Made by a program: the position numbers and the translations under genes. Positions 1 to 7,288 of a stretch of 7,463 bases of DNA are shown in pieces. Origin of the DNA: Epulopiscium sp. Nele67-Bin004. GTDB lineage: Bacteria > Bacillota_A > Clostridia > Lachnospirales > Cellulosilyticaceae. The DNA is taken from assembly GCA_002007315.1 (NCBI GenBank), contig LNZQ01000159.1, positions 1-7,463 of the forward strand. Reading direction: 5' to 3'. The notes beneath the pieces were generated by a model, which did no database searches, was not told the DNA's origin, and saw only the letters and a program-made list of their open reading frames with translations. Each line of letters starts with the position of its first letter. Position 1 is the stretch's first letter.

Positions 1-1833
1 ACAACTTCATCAATGGAAAAATTATCTTCAGGGTTAAGAATTAACAGAGCAGGAGATGACGCTGCAGGTCTTGCAATTTCTGAAAAAATGAGAGCGCAAA
101 TTAGAGGTCTTGACCAAGCATCAAGAAATGCTCAAGATGGTATTTCACTAATCCAAACAGCAGAGGGAGCATTAGGAGAAACACAAGAAATCTTACAAAG
201 AATTCGTGAGCTAGCAATTCAAGCAGCAAATGATACAAACACGGATTCTGATAAAGAAACACTTCAGGCAGAAGTAAATGAGTTAACATCAGAAATTAAC
301 CGTATTGCAAATACTACAGAGTTTAATACTCGTACATTATTAGATGGTTCTGGTGGAGCTACGTTAGATCAAGTTGATGGATTTTCAATGGGAACAATAA
401 CATCAGGAACAACAAGTATAACAAATACACAAGCATCATTTGCAATTACAGAAGGAAATAACAATGCAGGAGATGAGTATGTATTTATTTTAGGAGATAA
501 AACAGTAACAGTTGCATTAGAAGCAGATAATAGTTTCCAAGCAGAGTTAGATGCAGACTTAGCTAAGATTACTTCGATAAAAGCCATGATAACTGCAGGT
601 ACAGCTACAGATTATTCAGCACTGGGTGTGAGTGTTGGTATAACTGATGAATCATCAGCTATAGCTAGAGTAACGTCTAGCTGGAATATGGATGCTAGAG
701 AGGCAACAAATGCTTCAATTATGGCAGCATTAGAAAATGCAATAGCAGCAGATGTAGATTTAAGAGGAAACTTTACTATTTCTAGTGGGGAATCTGTTTA
801 TGCAAGTGCGTATATGAAAGATGGGAAAGCTGAAGTAACATTCCCAAGTTTTGTTATTGAAGCAACAGGAGATAATAGAGGACAAGCAGTAACAGTTGCA
901 GTAGGTTCTGGAAATGATGCTATGGTAAATAATAGCACTATAGATGCTAATTGGTATCAGCAAGGGCAAACAAGTATAACAGCAGCCTCAATGACATTTA
1001 AGGTTATGGACGACTTAGTAGCAGATAGCTCAGCTAGTGTAAGTGCCGTATTAGAGGAACTAGTTGGAAAAGGATTTACAATTGGAGATACACAAATAGA
1101 ATTTTATGATAGTTCACAAGGTGGATATTCAGGAAGTGGAATTGGTGTTGATATCTTAGCAGTAAAAGCACAAAACTGTACAGACGGAACGTCAGCAACA
1201 GATGAATTAATGAAAGTTATTGAAACATCAATTAATGCACAACTAGATAAGTTAGACTTTGAAGTATCTATTGATGTTGATAAGCGTGAAATTTCGGTAA
1301 TAACAAAAGATGGTGGACAAGGTTTACTTACTCCAGTTGTAACAAATGGTGGAGCGAATGATGCTTTAGAAATCCAGTTACAAATTGGGGCAAATGCTAA
1401 CCAAACAATGAAGTTTGAAATTAATGCAATGACAGCAAGTGCATTAGGATTAGAAGCAACTGCAGGAACACCAGGATTTGGAGATACAGCAAATGTAACA
1501 AATGGATCTGATAATGCATTTGTAAAAGCAGCAGTAGATATTACAACTTCTGAGTCAGCATCAATGGCAATTGAAGCAATTGATAGAGCATTAGACCAAG
1601 TATCAGCAGAGCGTTCTAAACTTGGGGCATACCAAAACAGATTAGAGCATACAATTGCAAACTTAGATACAGCATCACTTAACTTAACAGATGCAGAATC
1701 ACGTATTCGTGATACTGATATGGCAGCTGAGATGATGAAGTTTACAAAATCTAACGTATTAAGTCAAGCAGCACAATCAATGTTAGCACAAGCAAATCAA
1801 CAACCAAACCAAGTACTTAGTTTATTAGGATAA
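1..1833 (+). CDS. fliC: Flagellin, 5'-truncated by the window edge
   Basis: This is the filament protein of the flagellum, exported by the flagellar type III apparatus and polymerised outside the cell. The frame is open from base 1 (Thr-Thr-Ser-Ser, then Met), so the ATG at 13 is internal. Its motif [20 protein letters not shown] normally begins roughly 25 residues into flagellins, so about two dozen codons are missing. Codons 1 to about 115 form the conserved N-terminal D0/D1 part (including [19 protein letters not shown]). Codons from about 459 ([11 protein letters not shown]) to 610 form the conserved C-terminal part, ending [17 protein letters not shown]. The roughly 340 residues between them are a Ser/Thr/Ala-rich variable domain, the usual surface-exposed, glycosylated region. 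A full length near 630 residues is large for a clostridial flagellin. Codon 393 encodes a cysteine, which is unusual because flagellins are generally cysteine-poor. The downstream Maf gene suggests this protein is the glycosylation acceptor. Confidence 0.97.
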   Translation, partial: TTSSMEKLSSGLRINRAGDDAAGLAISEKMRAQIRGLDQASRNAQDGISLIQTAEGALGETQEILQRIRELAIQAANDTNTDSDKETLQAEVNELTSEINRIANTTEFNTRTLLDGSGGATLDQVDGFSMGTITSGTTSITNTQASFAITEGNNNAGDEYVFILGDKTVTVALEADNSFQAELDADLAKITSIKAMITAGTATDYSALGVSVGITDESSAIARVTSSWNMDAREATNASIMAALENAIAADVDLRGNFTISSGESVYASAYMKDGKAEVTFPSFVIEATGDNRGQAVTVAVGSGNDAMVNNSTIDANWYQQGQTSITAASMTFKVMDDLVADSSASVSAVLEELVGKGFTIGDTQIEFYDSSQGGYSGSGIGVDILAVKAQNCTDGTSATDELMKVIETSINAQLDKLDFEVSIDVDKREISVITKDGGQGLLTPVVTNGGANDALEIQLQIGANANQTMKFEINAMTASALGLEATAGTPGFGDTANVTNGSDNAFVKAAVDITTSESASMAIEAIDRALDQVSAERSKLGAYQNRLEHTIANLDTASLNLTDAESRIRDTDMAAEMMKFTKSNVLSQAAQSMLAQANQQPNQVLSLLG

Positions 1834-1848
1834 TATTTAGGATAATAA
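1825..1848 (+). repeat. 12-bp tandem duplication over the flagellin stop codon
   Basis: TTAGGATAATAT (1825-1836) is followed directly by TTAGGATAATAA (1837-1848), matching at 11 of 12 bases. The first copy holds the last two codons (Leu-Gly) and the TAA stop. The second copy repeats Leu-Gly-stop in the same frame, so readthrough of the first stop would add only four residues. It looks like a small replication-slippage duplication, but in such A/T-rich sequence chance is also possible. Confidence 0.55.
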
Positions 1849-1862
1849 TTTAATAAAATTTT

Positions 1863-1891
1863 AAACGTCAGTGTAAAAACTGACGTTTTTT
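1863..1891 (+). terminator. Rho-independent terminator of the flagellin gene
   Basis: A perfect 10-bp inverted repeat, AAACGTCAGT (1863-1872) and ACTGACGTTT (1879-1888), flanks a 6-base loop GTAAAA and runs into a T tract (1886-1891). It begins about 30 bases after the flagellin stop. It should separate the highly expressed flagellin transcript from the glycosylation genes downstream. Confidence 0.93.
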
Positions 1892-1912
1892 GCATTAAAA
1901 ATATAATAATTG

Positions 1913-1921
1913 TGGTATAAT
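1913..1921 (+). promoter_or_regulatory. Extended -10 promoter candidate for the glycosylation operon
   Basis: TGGTATAAT is a perfect extended -10 element (TGn plus TATAAT at 1916-1921) for the housekeeping sigma factor of Gram-positive bacteria. There is no good -35 at 17-bp spacing (1893-1898 reads CATTAA). A TTGCAT at 1890-1895 would give 20 bp, which is too long, but extended -10 promoters can work without a -35. It lies after the flagellin terminator and about 60 bases before the maf start codon, leaving a leader of roughly 50 bases. No sigma-28-type flagellar promoter was recognised here. Intergenic A/T richness means that TATAAT can also arise by chance. Confidence 0.6.
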
Positions 1922-1980
1922 AGGTTAATATGATATATTTTGCATACGATATATAATATATAAAGAGGTGAGAATATAAA

Positions 1981-3750
1981 ATGGAATTAGAACAATCAGT
2001 AACTATAGAGTTTGAAAAAGCAAAAAAAACTGATGCAATAACAATGTTATTTAATGATGGAAAAAAGAAGCATTATGCACTAAGTAAATATGACCCTAAA
2101 AAAATTGATTCTAAAATATTTGGAGAAGATATGGGAAATGCCGAAACTATTTGGGTGTTTATGGGTCTAAGTTTGGGATACCAGATTGAATATTTATTAG
2201 ATTATGCCAAAAGAGATTTAAATATTATTATAATTGAGCCAAGCAAAAAATATGTAGAATTACAAAAAGAACAAAATCCAAATCTTGAGGCAATATTGGC
2301 CAAACCTTCTGTAGCTTTAGTAACTATGGAAAACTTTATTGAATTAAAATCTGTTATTACACAAAAAGTGCGTGCTAAAGATAGAAATAATGTAAGATTT
2401 GTAGACAATTCATTATATCTAAAATTTTTTGAAGGATTTTACAAAGTAGCAACCAAAGAAGTATCTAACTCTATTAACTTTTTAAATATTAACTATAATA
2501 CTCGAGATGTGTATTTTATTAAAACGTTAAAAAATATTATGCTTAATAAAGAGGCTACAATAAATTCGTATAGTTTTAAGCCACATTGGGGGGCCTATAA
2601 GGATATTCCAGCATTAATAGTATCTGGAGGGCCATCATTAGATAAAAATATAGAGTTTATAAAAAACTTTAAGGGATTTGTTTTTACAGGGGTTAGGACG
2701 TATAATAAGGTGTATGATTATGGTGGAGAAGTTGATTTTTTGTGTAGTGTTGACCCTACTGTAAAATCATTTGAACTTTTGGCAGACCGTGAAAAGACAC
2801 ATGCCGCCATGATAACTTTACCAGTAAGTAGCCCTGATATTATAGCTAATAATGATGGACCTAAGTATATAACTGTTAATGATGCCCCAGTAATTTATTC
2901 ATTATTTAAACAAACTTATGCGTATTTACCTGCGTTTGGGAGTGTAGCTACATTATGTTTAAGTGGTGCTAAAGTATTAGGCTGTAATCCGATTATTTTT
3001 ATTGGACAAGATTTAGCTTATACAGATAATAAAACTCATGCAGATACTGTTGGGGCAAAAACTTTAAATATTAATGAAGAAACCCATAGAATTATGGTAG
3101 ATGGATATTATGGAGGTAAAGTTCCTAGTCATAATGATTTGGAAGGATTTTTAAGATGGATAGAGGATTATATTAGAGATAATTCTGAGGATACAACTTA
3201 TATTAATGCTACGGAAGGAGGGGCAAAAATAAAAGGGACTATTCAGATGCCATTTGAAGAAGTTGTGCAAAAATATACTAATCAAAAGCCTAAACTGGAA
3301 CATACTTTAAAAGTAACTGATGCTTATGAAGAAGGTGAAACGCCAGAAGAACCCGAAAAAGCCTTACAAGATTGTATTCAAGAAATTAAGGATATAAAGA
3401 AGATGATACAAGAAGGAATAAAATATACAGATGAAATTATTGCTGAATATAAAAAAGGGCCTAAGGCTGCACAAGTTAAGTTGCAAAAATTAATACGCAA
3501 AGTGGATAAGCGAGTAGGTTCTAATATTCCAACTAAAAATGCATTAGCTAATGAGGCGATTAAAATTGCTTATTCAAAAATTAATATTCATACTCCATAC
3601 AAGCAACCATTACATGAAACTGCAGAGGAGCGTCAAATTAGATTAGCAAGTATGACAAATCATACGTATCAATTAATTATAGTGCAGTTAGATAGGGTAT
3701 TAGAATTAATTGAATTAAAAGAGGAAGACCAAGAAAGCGAGGAAAATTAA
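1981..3750 (+). CDS. maf: Maf / DUF115 flagellin glycosyltransferase
   Basis: This 589-residue protein belongs to the motility-associated factor family (DUF115, MptE-like). Members transfer activated nonulosonic acids (pseudaminic or legionaminic acid) to Ser/Thr of flagellin in the cytoplasm before export. Diagnostic motifs are the nucleotide-binding-like SGGPSLD at residues 215-221, CSVDPT at 255-260, IGQDLAYTD at 341-349 and NATEGGAKIKGT at 409-420. The first 170 or so residues match the variable N-terminal domain of Maf proteins, and residues from about 440 onward form a charged, mostly helical C-terminal domain. The ATG at 1981 is preceded by AGGTGA (1966-1971) with 9-base spacing. The position next to flagellin and upstream of a legB-type gene supports legionaminic acid, or a relative, as donor sugar. 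The family call rests on motifs; donor and acceptor are inferred. Confidence 0.9.
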   Translation: MELEQSVTIEFEKAKKTDAITMLFNDGKKKHYALSKYDPKKIDSKIFGEDMGNAETIWVFMGLSLGYQIEYLLDYAKRDLNIIIIEPSKKYVELQKEQNPNLEAILAKPSVALVTMENFIELKSVITQKVRAKDRNNVRFVDNSLYLKFFEGFYKVATKEVSNSINFLNINYNTRDVYFIKTLKNIMLNKEATINSYSFKPHWGAYKDIPALIVSGGPSLDKNIEFIKNFKGFVFTGVRTYNKVYDYGGEVDFLCSVDPTVKSFELLADREKTHAAMITLPVSSPDIIANNDGPKYITVNDAPVIYSLFKQTYAYLPAFGSVATLCLSGAKVLGCNPIIFIGQDLAYTDNKTHADTVGAKTLNINEETHRIMVDGYYGGKVPSHNDLEGFLRWIEDYIRDNSEDTTYINATEGGAKIKGTIQMPFEEVVQKYTNQKPKLEHTLKVTDAYEEGETPEEPEKALQDCIQEIKDIKKMIQEGIKYTDEIIAEYKKGPKAAQVKLQKLIRKVDKRVGSNIPTKNALANEAIKIAYSKINIHTPYKQPLHETAEERQIRLASMTNHTYQLIIVQLDRVLELIELKEEDQESEEN

Positions 3751-3751
3751 A

Positions 3752-4090
3752 ATGGAATTATTACAAGATATGCAAGAATATATTGAAAAACTAATTAAAG
3801 CAATTGAGATGACAGGAGATAAGTTTGGGGAGTCAAAACCAGTAGAAGCTTATGGAATTTTGGGACATATGGCAGAAGGATTGGTTTGGTTAACTCAAGG
3901 GGTCACAGCCTACAAAGATAATGTTGAAGAGTTGGATATTGAAACAGCAAGATTAAATGAGCTTCTTGGAGAAATGGTTGATGCTATGGAGTCTCAAGAT
4001 GAGATTTTAATTATGGACTTACTGGAGTATGAGTTAAAAGAAGTTTTGGAAGAATGGAATGATGTATTAGTTCAAAAGACAGCACATTAA
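3752..4090 (+). CDS. Small acidic all-helical protein of unknown function
   Basis: This is a 112-residue protein that I cannot assign to a named family. Its composition is strongly acidic, with Asp+Glu outnumbering Lys+Arg about threefold. It lacks a signal peptide or membrane segment and its hydrophobic spacing suggests a bundle of amphipathic helices (roughly 5-22, 36-55, 60-81 and 84-106). The C-terminal stretch LLEYELKEVLEEW is the most motif-like part. The gene starts one base after the maf stop, with GAGGA (3739-3743) inside the end of maf as ribosome binding site and 8-base spacing, so the two are probably translationally coupled. Tight linkage suggests a role with Maf or flagellin, for example as an adaptor or chaperone, but nothing in the sequence proves this. 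It does not resemble the flagellin chaperone FliS beyond being small and helical. Confidence 0.88.
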   Translation: MELLQDMQEYIEKLIKAIEMTGDKFGESKPVEAYGILGHMAEGLVWLTQGVTAYKDNVEELDIETARLNELLGEMVDAMESQDEILIMDLLEYELKEVLEEWNDVLVQKTAH

Positions 4091-4100
4091 GGAGATTTTA

Positions 4101-5108
4101 ATGAAAACTATACTTATTACAGGAGTGGCTGGATTTATAGGGTTTCATTTAAGTAAATATTTATTAAAGCAAGGCTGTAAAGTAATTGGAATTGATAATA
4201 TTAATGATTACTATGATATTAAAATTAAAGAGGCTAGATTAAATATGTTATTTGATTATGCAAATTTTGTGTTTTACAAACAAGATATAAAATATGCTTA
4301 TAAATTAAATAGTGTTTTTGAAAAGCATAGACCAGAATATGTAATAAATTTGGCAGCTCAGGCAGGAGTCAGATACTCTTTGGTAAATCCAACAGCATAT
4401 ATTGATTGTAATGTTATGGGATTTATGAATATTTTAGAAGCTTGTAAAAGTTATAACATTAAGCATTTTTTATTTGCATCATCAAGTTCTGTATATGGTG
4501 CAAATAAAACTGTGCCATTTTCAATAGACCATAAAACAGACCAACCAATAAGTTTATATGCAGCAACCAAAAAATCAAATGAACTTATGGCTCATGCATA
4601 TAGTCACTTATTTGATATACCGATGACGGGACTTAGATTTTTTACGGTGTATGGAGAGTGGGGAAGGCCTGATATGGCATATTATTTATTTACAGAAAAT
4701 ATCTTAAATGAAAAACCAATAAAAGTCTTTAATAATGGTCAAATGAAGAGAGATTTCACGTATATTGGGGATTTGATAGATTATATTTATAAATTATTAG
4801 ACAAGCCTCCTATAAATTTAGAAATGAATACTAAAGAGGAACAAACTATGAGTAATGCTAAATATAGAGTATTAAATGTTGGTGGGCAAACTTCAATTTT
4901 ATTAGAAGAATTTATTTCTGTAATAGAAGATGCAACTAATAAAAAAGCAATTAAACATTACTTACCAATTCAAAAAGGTGATGTAGAAGAAACATTTGCA
5001 GATATTAGTGAGCTAGAAAAATTAGTAGGCAAAGTTTCATATACTTCTATAGATATTGGAATTGAAAAATTTGTTGAGTGGTATAAAGATTTTAATGAGG
5101 AGATGTAA
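4101..5108 (+). CDS. NAD-dependent epimerase, UDP-glucuronate 4-epimerase-like
   Basis: This 335-residue extended short-chain dehydrogenase/reductase has the NAD-binding GxxGxxG motif (Gly8, Gly11, Gly14), an acidic residue after the second beta strand (Asp32), SSSSVYG at 127-133 and the catalytic Tyr153-x-x-x-Lys157 pair. NLAAQAGVRYS (83-93), the GRPDMA motif (188-193) and KRDFTYIGD (216-224) are typical of the CapI/LpsL type of UDP-glucuronate 4-epimerase, which interconverts UDP-glucuronate and UDP-galacturonate. Other UDP-hexose 4-epimerase specificities cannot be excluded. The ribosome binding site AAGGAG (4089-4094) overlaps the stop of the preceding gene, 6 bases before the ATG. It presumably supplies a uronic acid donor for the glycosyltransferase encoded next. 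The protein is complete and of normal length. Confidence 0.9.
   Translation: MKTILITGVAGFIGFHLSKYLLKQGCKVIGIDNINDYYDIKIKEARLNMLFDYANFVFYKQDIKYAYKLNSVFEKHRPEYVINLAAQAGVRYSLVNPTAYIDCNVMGFMNILEACKSYNIKHFLFASSSSVYGANKTVPFSIDHKTDQPISLYAATKKSNELMAHAYSHLFDIPMTGLRFFTVYGEWGRPDMAYYLFTENILNEKPIKVFNNGQMKRDFTYIGDLIDYIYKLLDKPPINLEMNTKEEQTMSNAKYRVLNVGGQTSILLEEFISVIEDATNKKAIKHYLPIQKGDVEETFADISELEKLVGKVSYTSIDIGIEKFVEWYKDFNEEM
5097..5102 (+). promoter_or_regulatory. Ribosome binding site that fixes the GTG start of the glycosyltransferase
   Basis: GAGGAG lies within the last codons of the epimerase gene and is 7 bases before the GTG at 5110. The upstream in-frame TTG (5056) and ATG (5095) have no comparable site and would overlap the epimerase gene. 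The ATG at 5108 is out of frame and stops after seven codons. The GTG is therefore the preferred start. Confidence 0.8.
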
Positions 5109-5109
5109 T

Positions 5110-6702
5110 GTGGATATTGTACAAAAAATAGATTTTTATAGTAAAGATGTGGAAGCCTTAAAAGCTTTACGAGTTAAAGAAATAAGAGTATTGTGGGATC
5201 AAACAATAGATATAGCATTTGGTAACATAGAGGAGAAAGGGGGGGGGGGTGCTAATAGGGTAAATGCTTTCTTGTTGGTATTTAAGTTGGGAACTATAGT
5301 AAAGGATAAAATTGATAAACCACGGCTAGAGCATTTAATATATAGAGCTAGTCAAGAAGTAATATTAGGTAAAAATTTAATAATGTTAGATATAATTTTT
5401 AGCATAATATTGGACAAAAGGTTTACTCTAAATGAAAAATGGAATGTGTATTGGTGGTTTATGCTACTTGATTCTTACCACAATATTCAATATAATAATA
5501 ACCCATATTTAATATATAAAAATATAATGAATTCGTTGAGGAACAAAATGCCTTTTAGTTATAATTATATTGCTGTAGAAGAAAGAAATAAAGTGATTGT
5601 TATTACTACAAGTCAATTTTTATCAAAGATTCATGCACCTAGTCGTCGCGTTATGGATTATGCTTATAACATAAAAAAAACATTAGGAATAGAAGTTATT
5701 GTGGTAAATGATAGATTGCTAAATTTTGAAGTTTGGCCTAAATTAATAGGTATGCATAGAATGGTATATTCACCGAATTTTGAAGGATTACCTCGTTTAA
5801 CATATTATGATGAAAAATTTCCATTTTTACAAATAGAAGGGGAAATGCCAGATGAAAATAGGATTTTTGAACTAGTAAATAGAATTTATAACACAAAGCC
5901 TTTACTGGTATATAACATTGGGGCATCAAATTTGGTAACAGATTTATGTAGGAGTTTTACAGCAACAGCCACTATGCCATGTTCTACAAATCTACCAAAT
6001 ACAAATTCAGAATATGTAATTTTAAATAGAAAACTAGCGGCACCAGATCAAGATTTATTACAATATTATGATAGTGGGCAAAAGGTTATAGAAACTGTTG
6101 TTGGATATAATATGGAAGCTTGCACAGATACTTTTAGGCATACAAGAGAAGAGTTTGGTTTAACTGATAATGATTTTGTAATTTCTATAGTGGGGACTAG
6201 ACTATTTAGTGAAGTTAATGATGATTTTATAAAGATTATACAAACTATAATTAATGATTCGGATACTCATATTTTATTAGTAGGAAAAACCAAAGATTTG
6301 GATAAAAAAATACAAGTAAATCAGAAGCATGAACATCAACTTCATTTTTTAACATCTAACAGTGCTAACCAAATTATAGGATTTTCGGATTTATATTTAA
6401 ATCCACCAAGGAATGGTGGAGGTCGTTCTAGTTTTGAGGCGCTATTTTTAGAAATTCCGGTAATTACATTAAATCATGGTGATGTATATAATACTTGTGG
6501 AGATGATTTTGCAATAACAAGTTTAGAAGAAATTATTCCACTCTATAAAAAATATAAAGATGATGCTAAGTTTAGAGGTATTCAAAAAGAAAAAGCTACA
6601 AAAAGAGCCAGTGAGTTGGCTGATATTGGTGAGGTGCAAAAAAAGGTTATTGAACAAATCTTACAATATGAAAAGGAAAAAGAGGCTAATGGAGCAAATT
6701 AA
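5110..6702 (+). CDS. GT-B-like glycosyltransferase containing a poly-G tract
   Basis: This is a 530-residue protein from the GTG start. The second half looks like a GT-B-fold, nucleotide-sugar-dependent glycosyltransferase. It has a hydrophobic strand then loop (FVISIVGTR, about residues 356-364), a second strand ILLVGKTKD, and NPPRNGGGRSSFEAL (residues 431-445) followed by PVITLNHGDV. These match the donor-binding end of GT4/GT41-like enzymes, with the conserved Glu at 443. The first 150 or so residues are helical and unassigned. An 11-G run encodes Gly44-Gly47; the frame is open in this sequence, and any gain or loss not divisible by three truncates the product near residue 50. There is no signal peptide, so it should act in the cytoplasm. 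It begins one base after the epimerase stop, and its end overlaps the methyltransferase gene by 14 bases. The acceptor (flagellin glycan or another surface polymer) is unknown. Confidence 0.85.
   Translation: MDIVQKIDFYSKDVEALKALRVKEIRVLWDQTIDIAFGNIEEKGGGGANRVNAFLLVFKLGTIVKDKIDKPRLEHLIYRASQEVILGKNLIMLDIIFSIILDKRFTLNEKWNVYWWFMLLDSYHNIQYNNNPYLIYKNIMNSLRNKMPFSYNYIAVEERNKVIVITTSQFLSKIHAPSRRVMDYAYNIKKTLGIEVIVVNDRLLNFEVWPKLIGMHRMVYSPNFEGLPRLTYYDEKFPFLQIEGEMPDENRIFELVNRIYNTKPLLVYNIGASNLVTDLCRSFTATATMPCSTNLPNTNSEYVILNRKLAAPDQDLLQYYDSGQKVIETVVGYNMEACTDTFRHTREEFGLTDNDFVISIVGTRLFSEVNDDFIKIIQTIINDSDTHILLVGKTKDLDKKIQVNQKHEHQLHFLTSNSANQIIGFSDLYLNPPRNGGGRSSFEALFLEIPVITLNHGDVYNTCGDDFAITSLEEIIPLYKKYKDDAKFRGIQKEKATKRASELADIGEVQKKVIEQILQYEKEKEANGAN
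5239..5249 (+). repeat. Homopolymeric G11 tract, probable phase-variation switch
   Basis: Eleven consecutive G lie within the glycosyltransferase coding region, after codon 43 (AAA), and encode four glycines (GGG GGG GGG GGT). The surrounding DNA is strongly A/T-rich and the next longest G run in the window is six. With 10 G the frame continues Val-Leu-Ile-Gly-stop, and with 12 G it continues Cys-stop, so 8, 11 or 14 G are ON and the other lengths are OFF. This matches the structure of slipped-strand mispairing contingency loci. A sequencing length error is possible in a run this long, but the intact frame fits the reported length. Confidence 0.85.
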
Positions 6703-7288
6703 ATATAAGGAGCAAGAACGTATAATTGTTAATAAGCAAAGTATTGATTATATGGAAGAGGATATTATTGTTAGACGTGGATTAGAAAGATATATGTATG
6801 CTCGTCAATTTGTATATGGCAAAGTATTAGATATTGCCAGTGGTGTGGGCTATGGGAGTTATTTATTAGCAAAAAATCCTGATGTTATAAAGGTGGTAGG
6901 TGTTGATAAAAGTGAAAAGGCAATATCTATTGGAGAAGCCAATTTTGCAAATGAAAAAGTAACTTTTGTATTAGGTAGCCCAGAAACTATTAAGGAGACA
7001 TTTGATGTTTTGTGTTGTTTAGAAACAATAGAACATTTACCAAATACAAGTATTCTTCCAAAACTTGTTGATGATTGTGGCATACAAGAAATTGTTTTAT
7101 CATTTCCGCATAAAAAAACAACTCATTATAATCCTCATCACTTGTGGGATATAACACAAGAAGATGTAATAAGGTTATTTGAGAAGTTTCAATGTTATAA
7201 AACAACAGAGCTACATGATTCTACAATAATGAATTTAGTTAGAGTAGAGAGAAATAGTAATAAGCCTATGTTATATAAGGAGAAGTAG
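6689..7288 (+). CDS. Class I SAM-dependent methyltransferase
   Basis: This 199-residue protein has a Rossmann-like methyltransferase core: motif I VLDIASGVGYG (46-56), the acidic end of strand 2 in VGVDKS (Asp73) and the FDVLCCLETIEHL segment (105-117). Such stand-alone enzymes often sit in glycan or nonulosonic acid clusters and O- or N-methylate sugars; the substrate here is not evident. The chosen ATG (6689) lies within the end of the glycosyltransferase gene, giving a 14-base overlap. Its ribosome binding site is imperfect: AGAGG is only 3 bases away, or AAGGA (6673-6677) 11 bases away. Longer in-frame versions starting at 6560 or 6668 would add a lysine-rich stretch that is probably a shadow of the upstream gene. 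The overlap predicts translational coupling to the G-tract gene. Confidence 0.88.
   Translation: MEQIKYKEQERIIVNKQSIDYMEEDIIVRRGLERYMYARQFVYGKVLDIASGVGYGSYLLAKNPDVIKVVGVDKSEKAISIGEANFANEKVTFVLGSPETIKETFDVLCCLETIEHLPNTSILPKLVDDCGIQEIVLSFPHKKTTHYNPHHLWDITQEDVIRLFEKFQCYKTTELHDSTIMNLVRVERNSNKPMLYKEK

Noticed and set aside
13..15. ATG as the flagellin start codon
   Set aside because: The reading frame is open upstream to base 1 and the following residues are an internal conserved flagellin segment, so the real start is left of the window.
1952..1957. TATAAT as the -10 of a second promoter before maf
   Set aside because: It lies in an A/T-alternating stretch with no extended -10 and no -35 at a workable distance; the element at 1913-1921 is much better.
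1834..1980. Riboswitch, small RNA or CRISPR repeats in the intergenic region
   Set aside because: Only a terminator and a promoter candidate are visible; the remaining sequence is low-complexity A/T with no conserved RNA motif.
2022..2029. A8 run near the start of maf (another A8 lies at 5673-5680)
   Set aside because: Runs of seven or eight A recur through this A/T-rich window and are expected as background.
2588..2593. G6 run in maf as a second phase-variable tract
   Set aside because: Six G is too short for high-rate slippage and encodes ordinary Trp-Gly-Ala codons; not supported as a switch.
5056..5109. TTG at 5056 or ATG at 5095 as the glycosyltransferase start
   Set aside because: Neither has a ribosome binding site and both lie inside the epimerase gene; the GTG at 5110 has GAGGAG at 7-base spacing.
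6560..6688. N-terminal extension of the methyltransferase (ATG at 6560 or 6668)
   Set aside because: The added lysine-rich residues overlap the glycosyltransferase C-terminus in another frame, have no ribosome binding site and are not typical of the methyltransferase fold.
101..7205. Minus-strand open frames of 60-75 codons opposite flagellin, maf, the glycosyltransferase and the methyltransferase
   Set aside because: They lie wholly antisense to well-supported genes, and their composition is that of reverse-complemented coding sequence, with no recognisable motifs.
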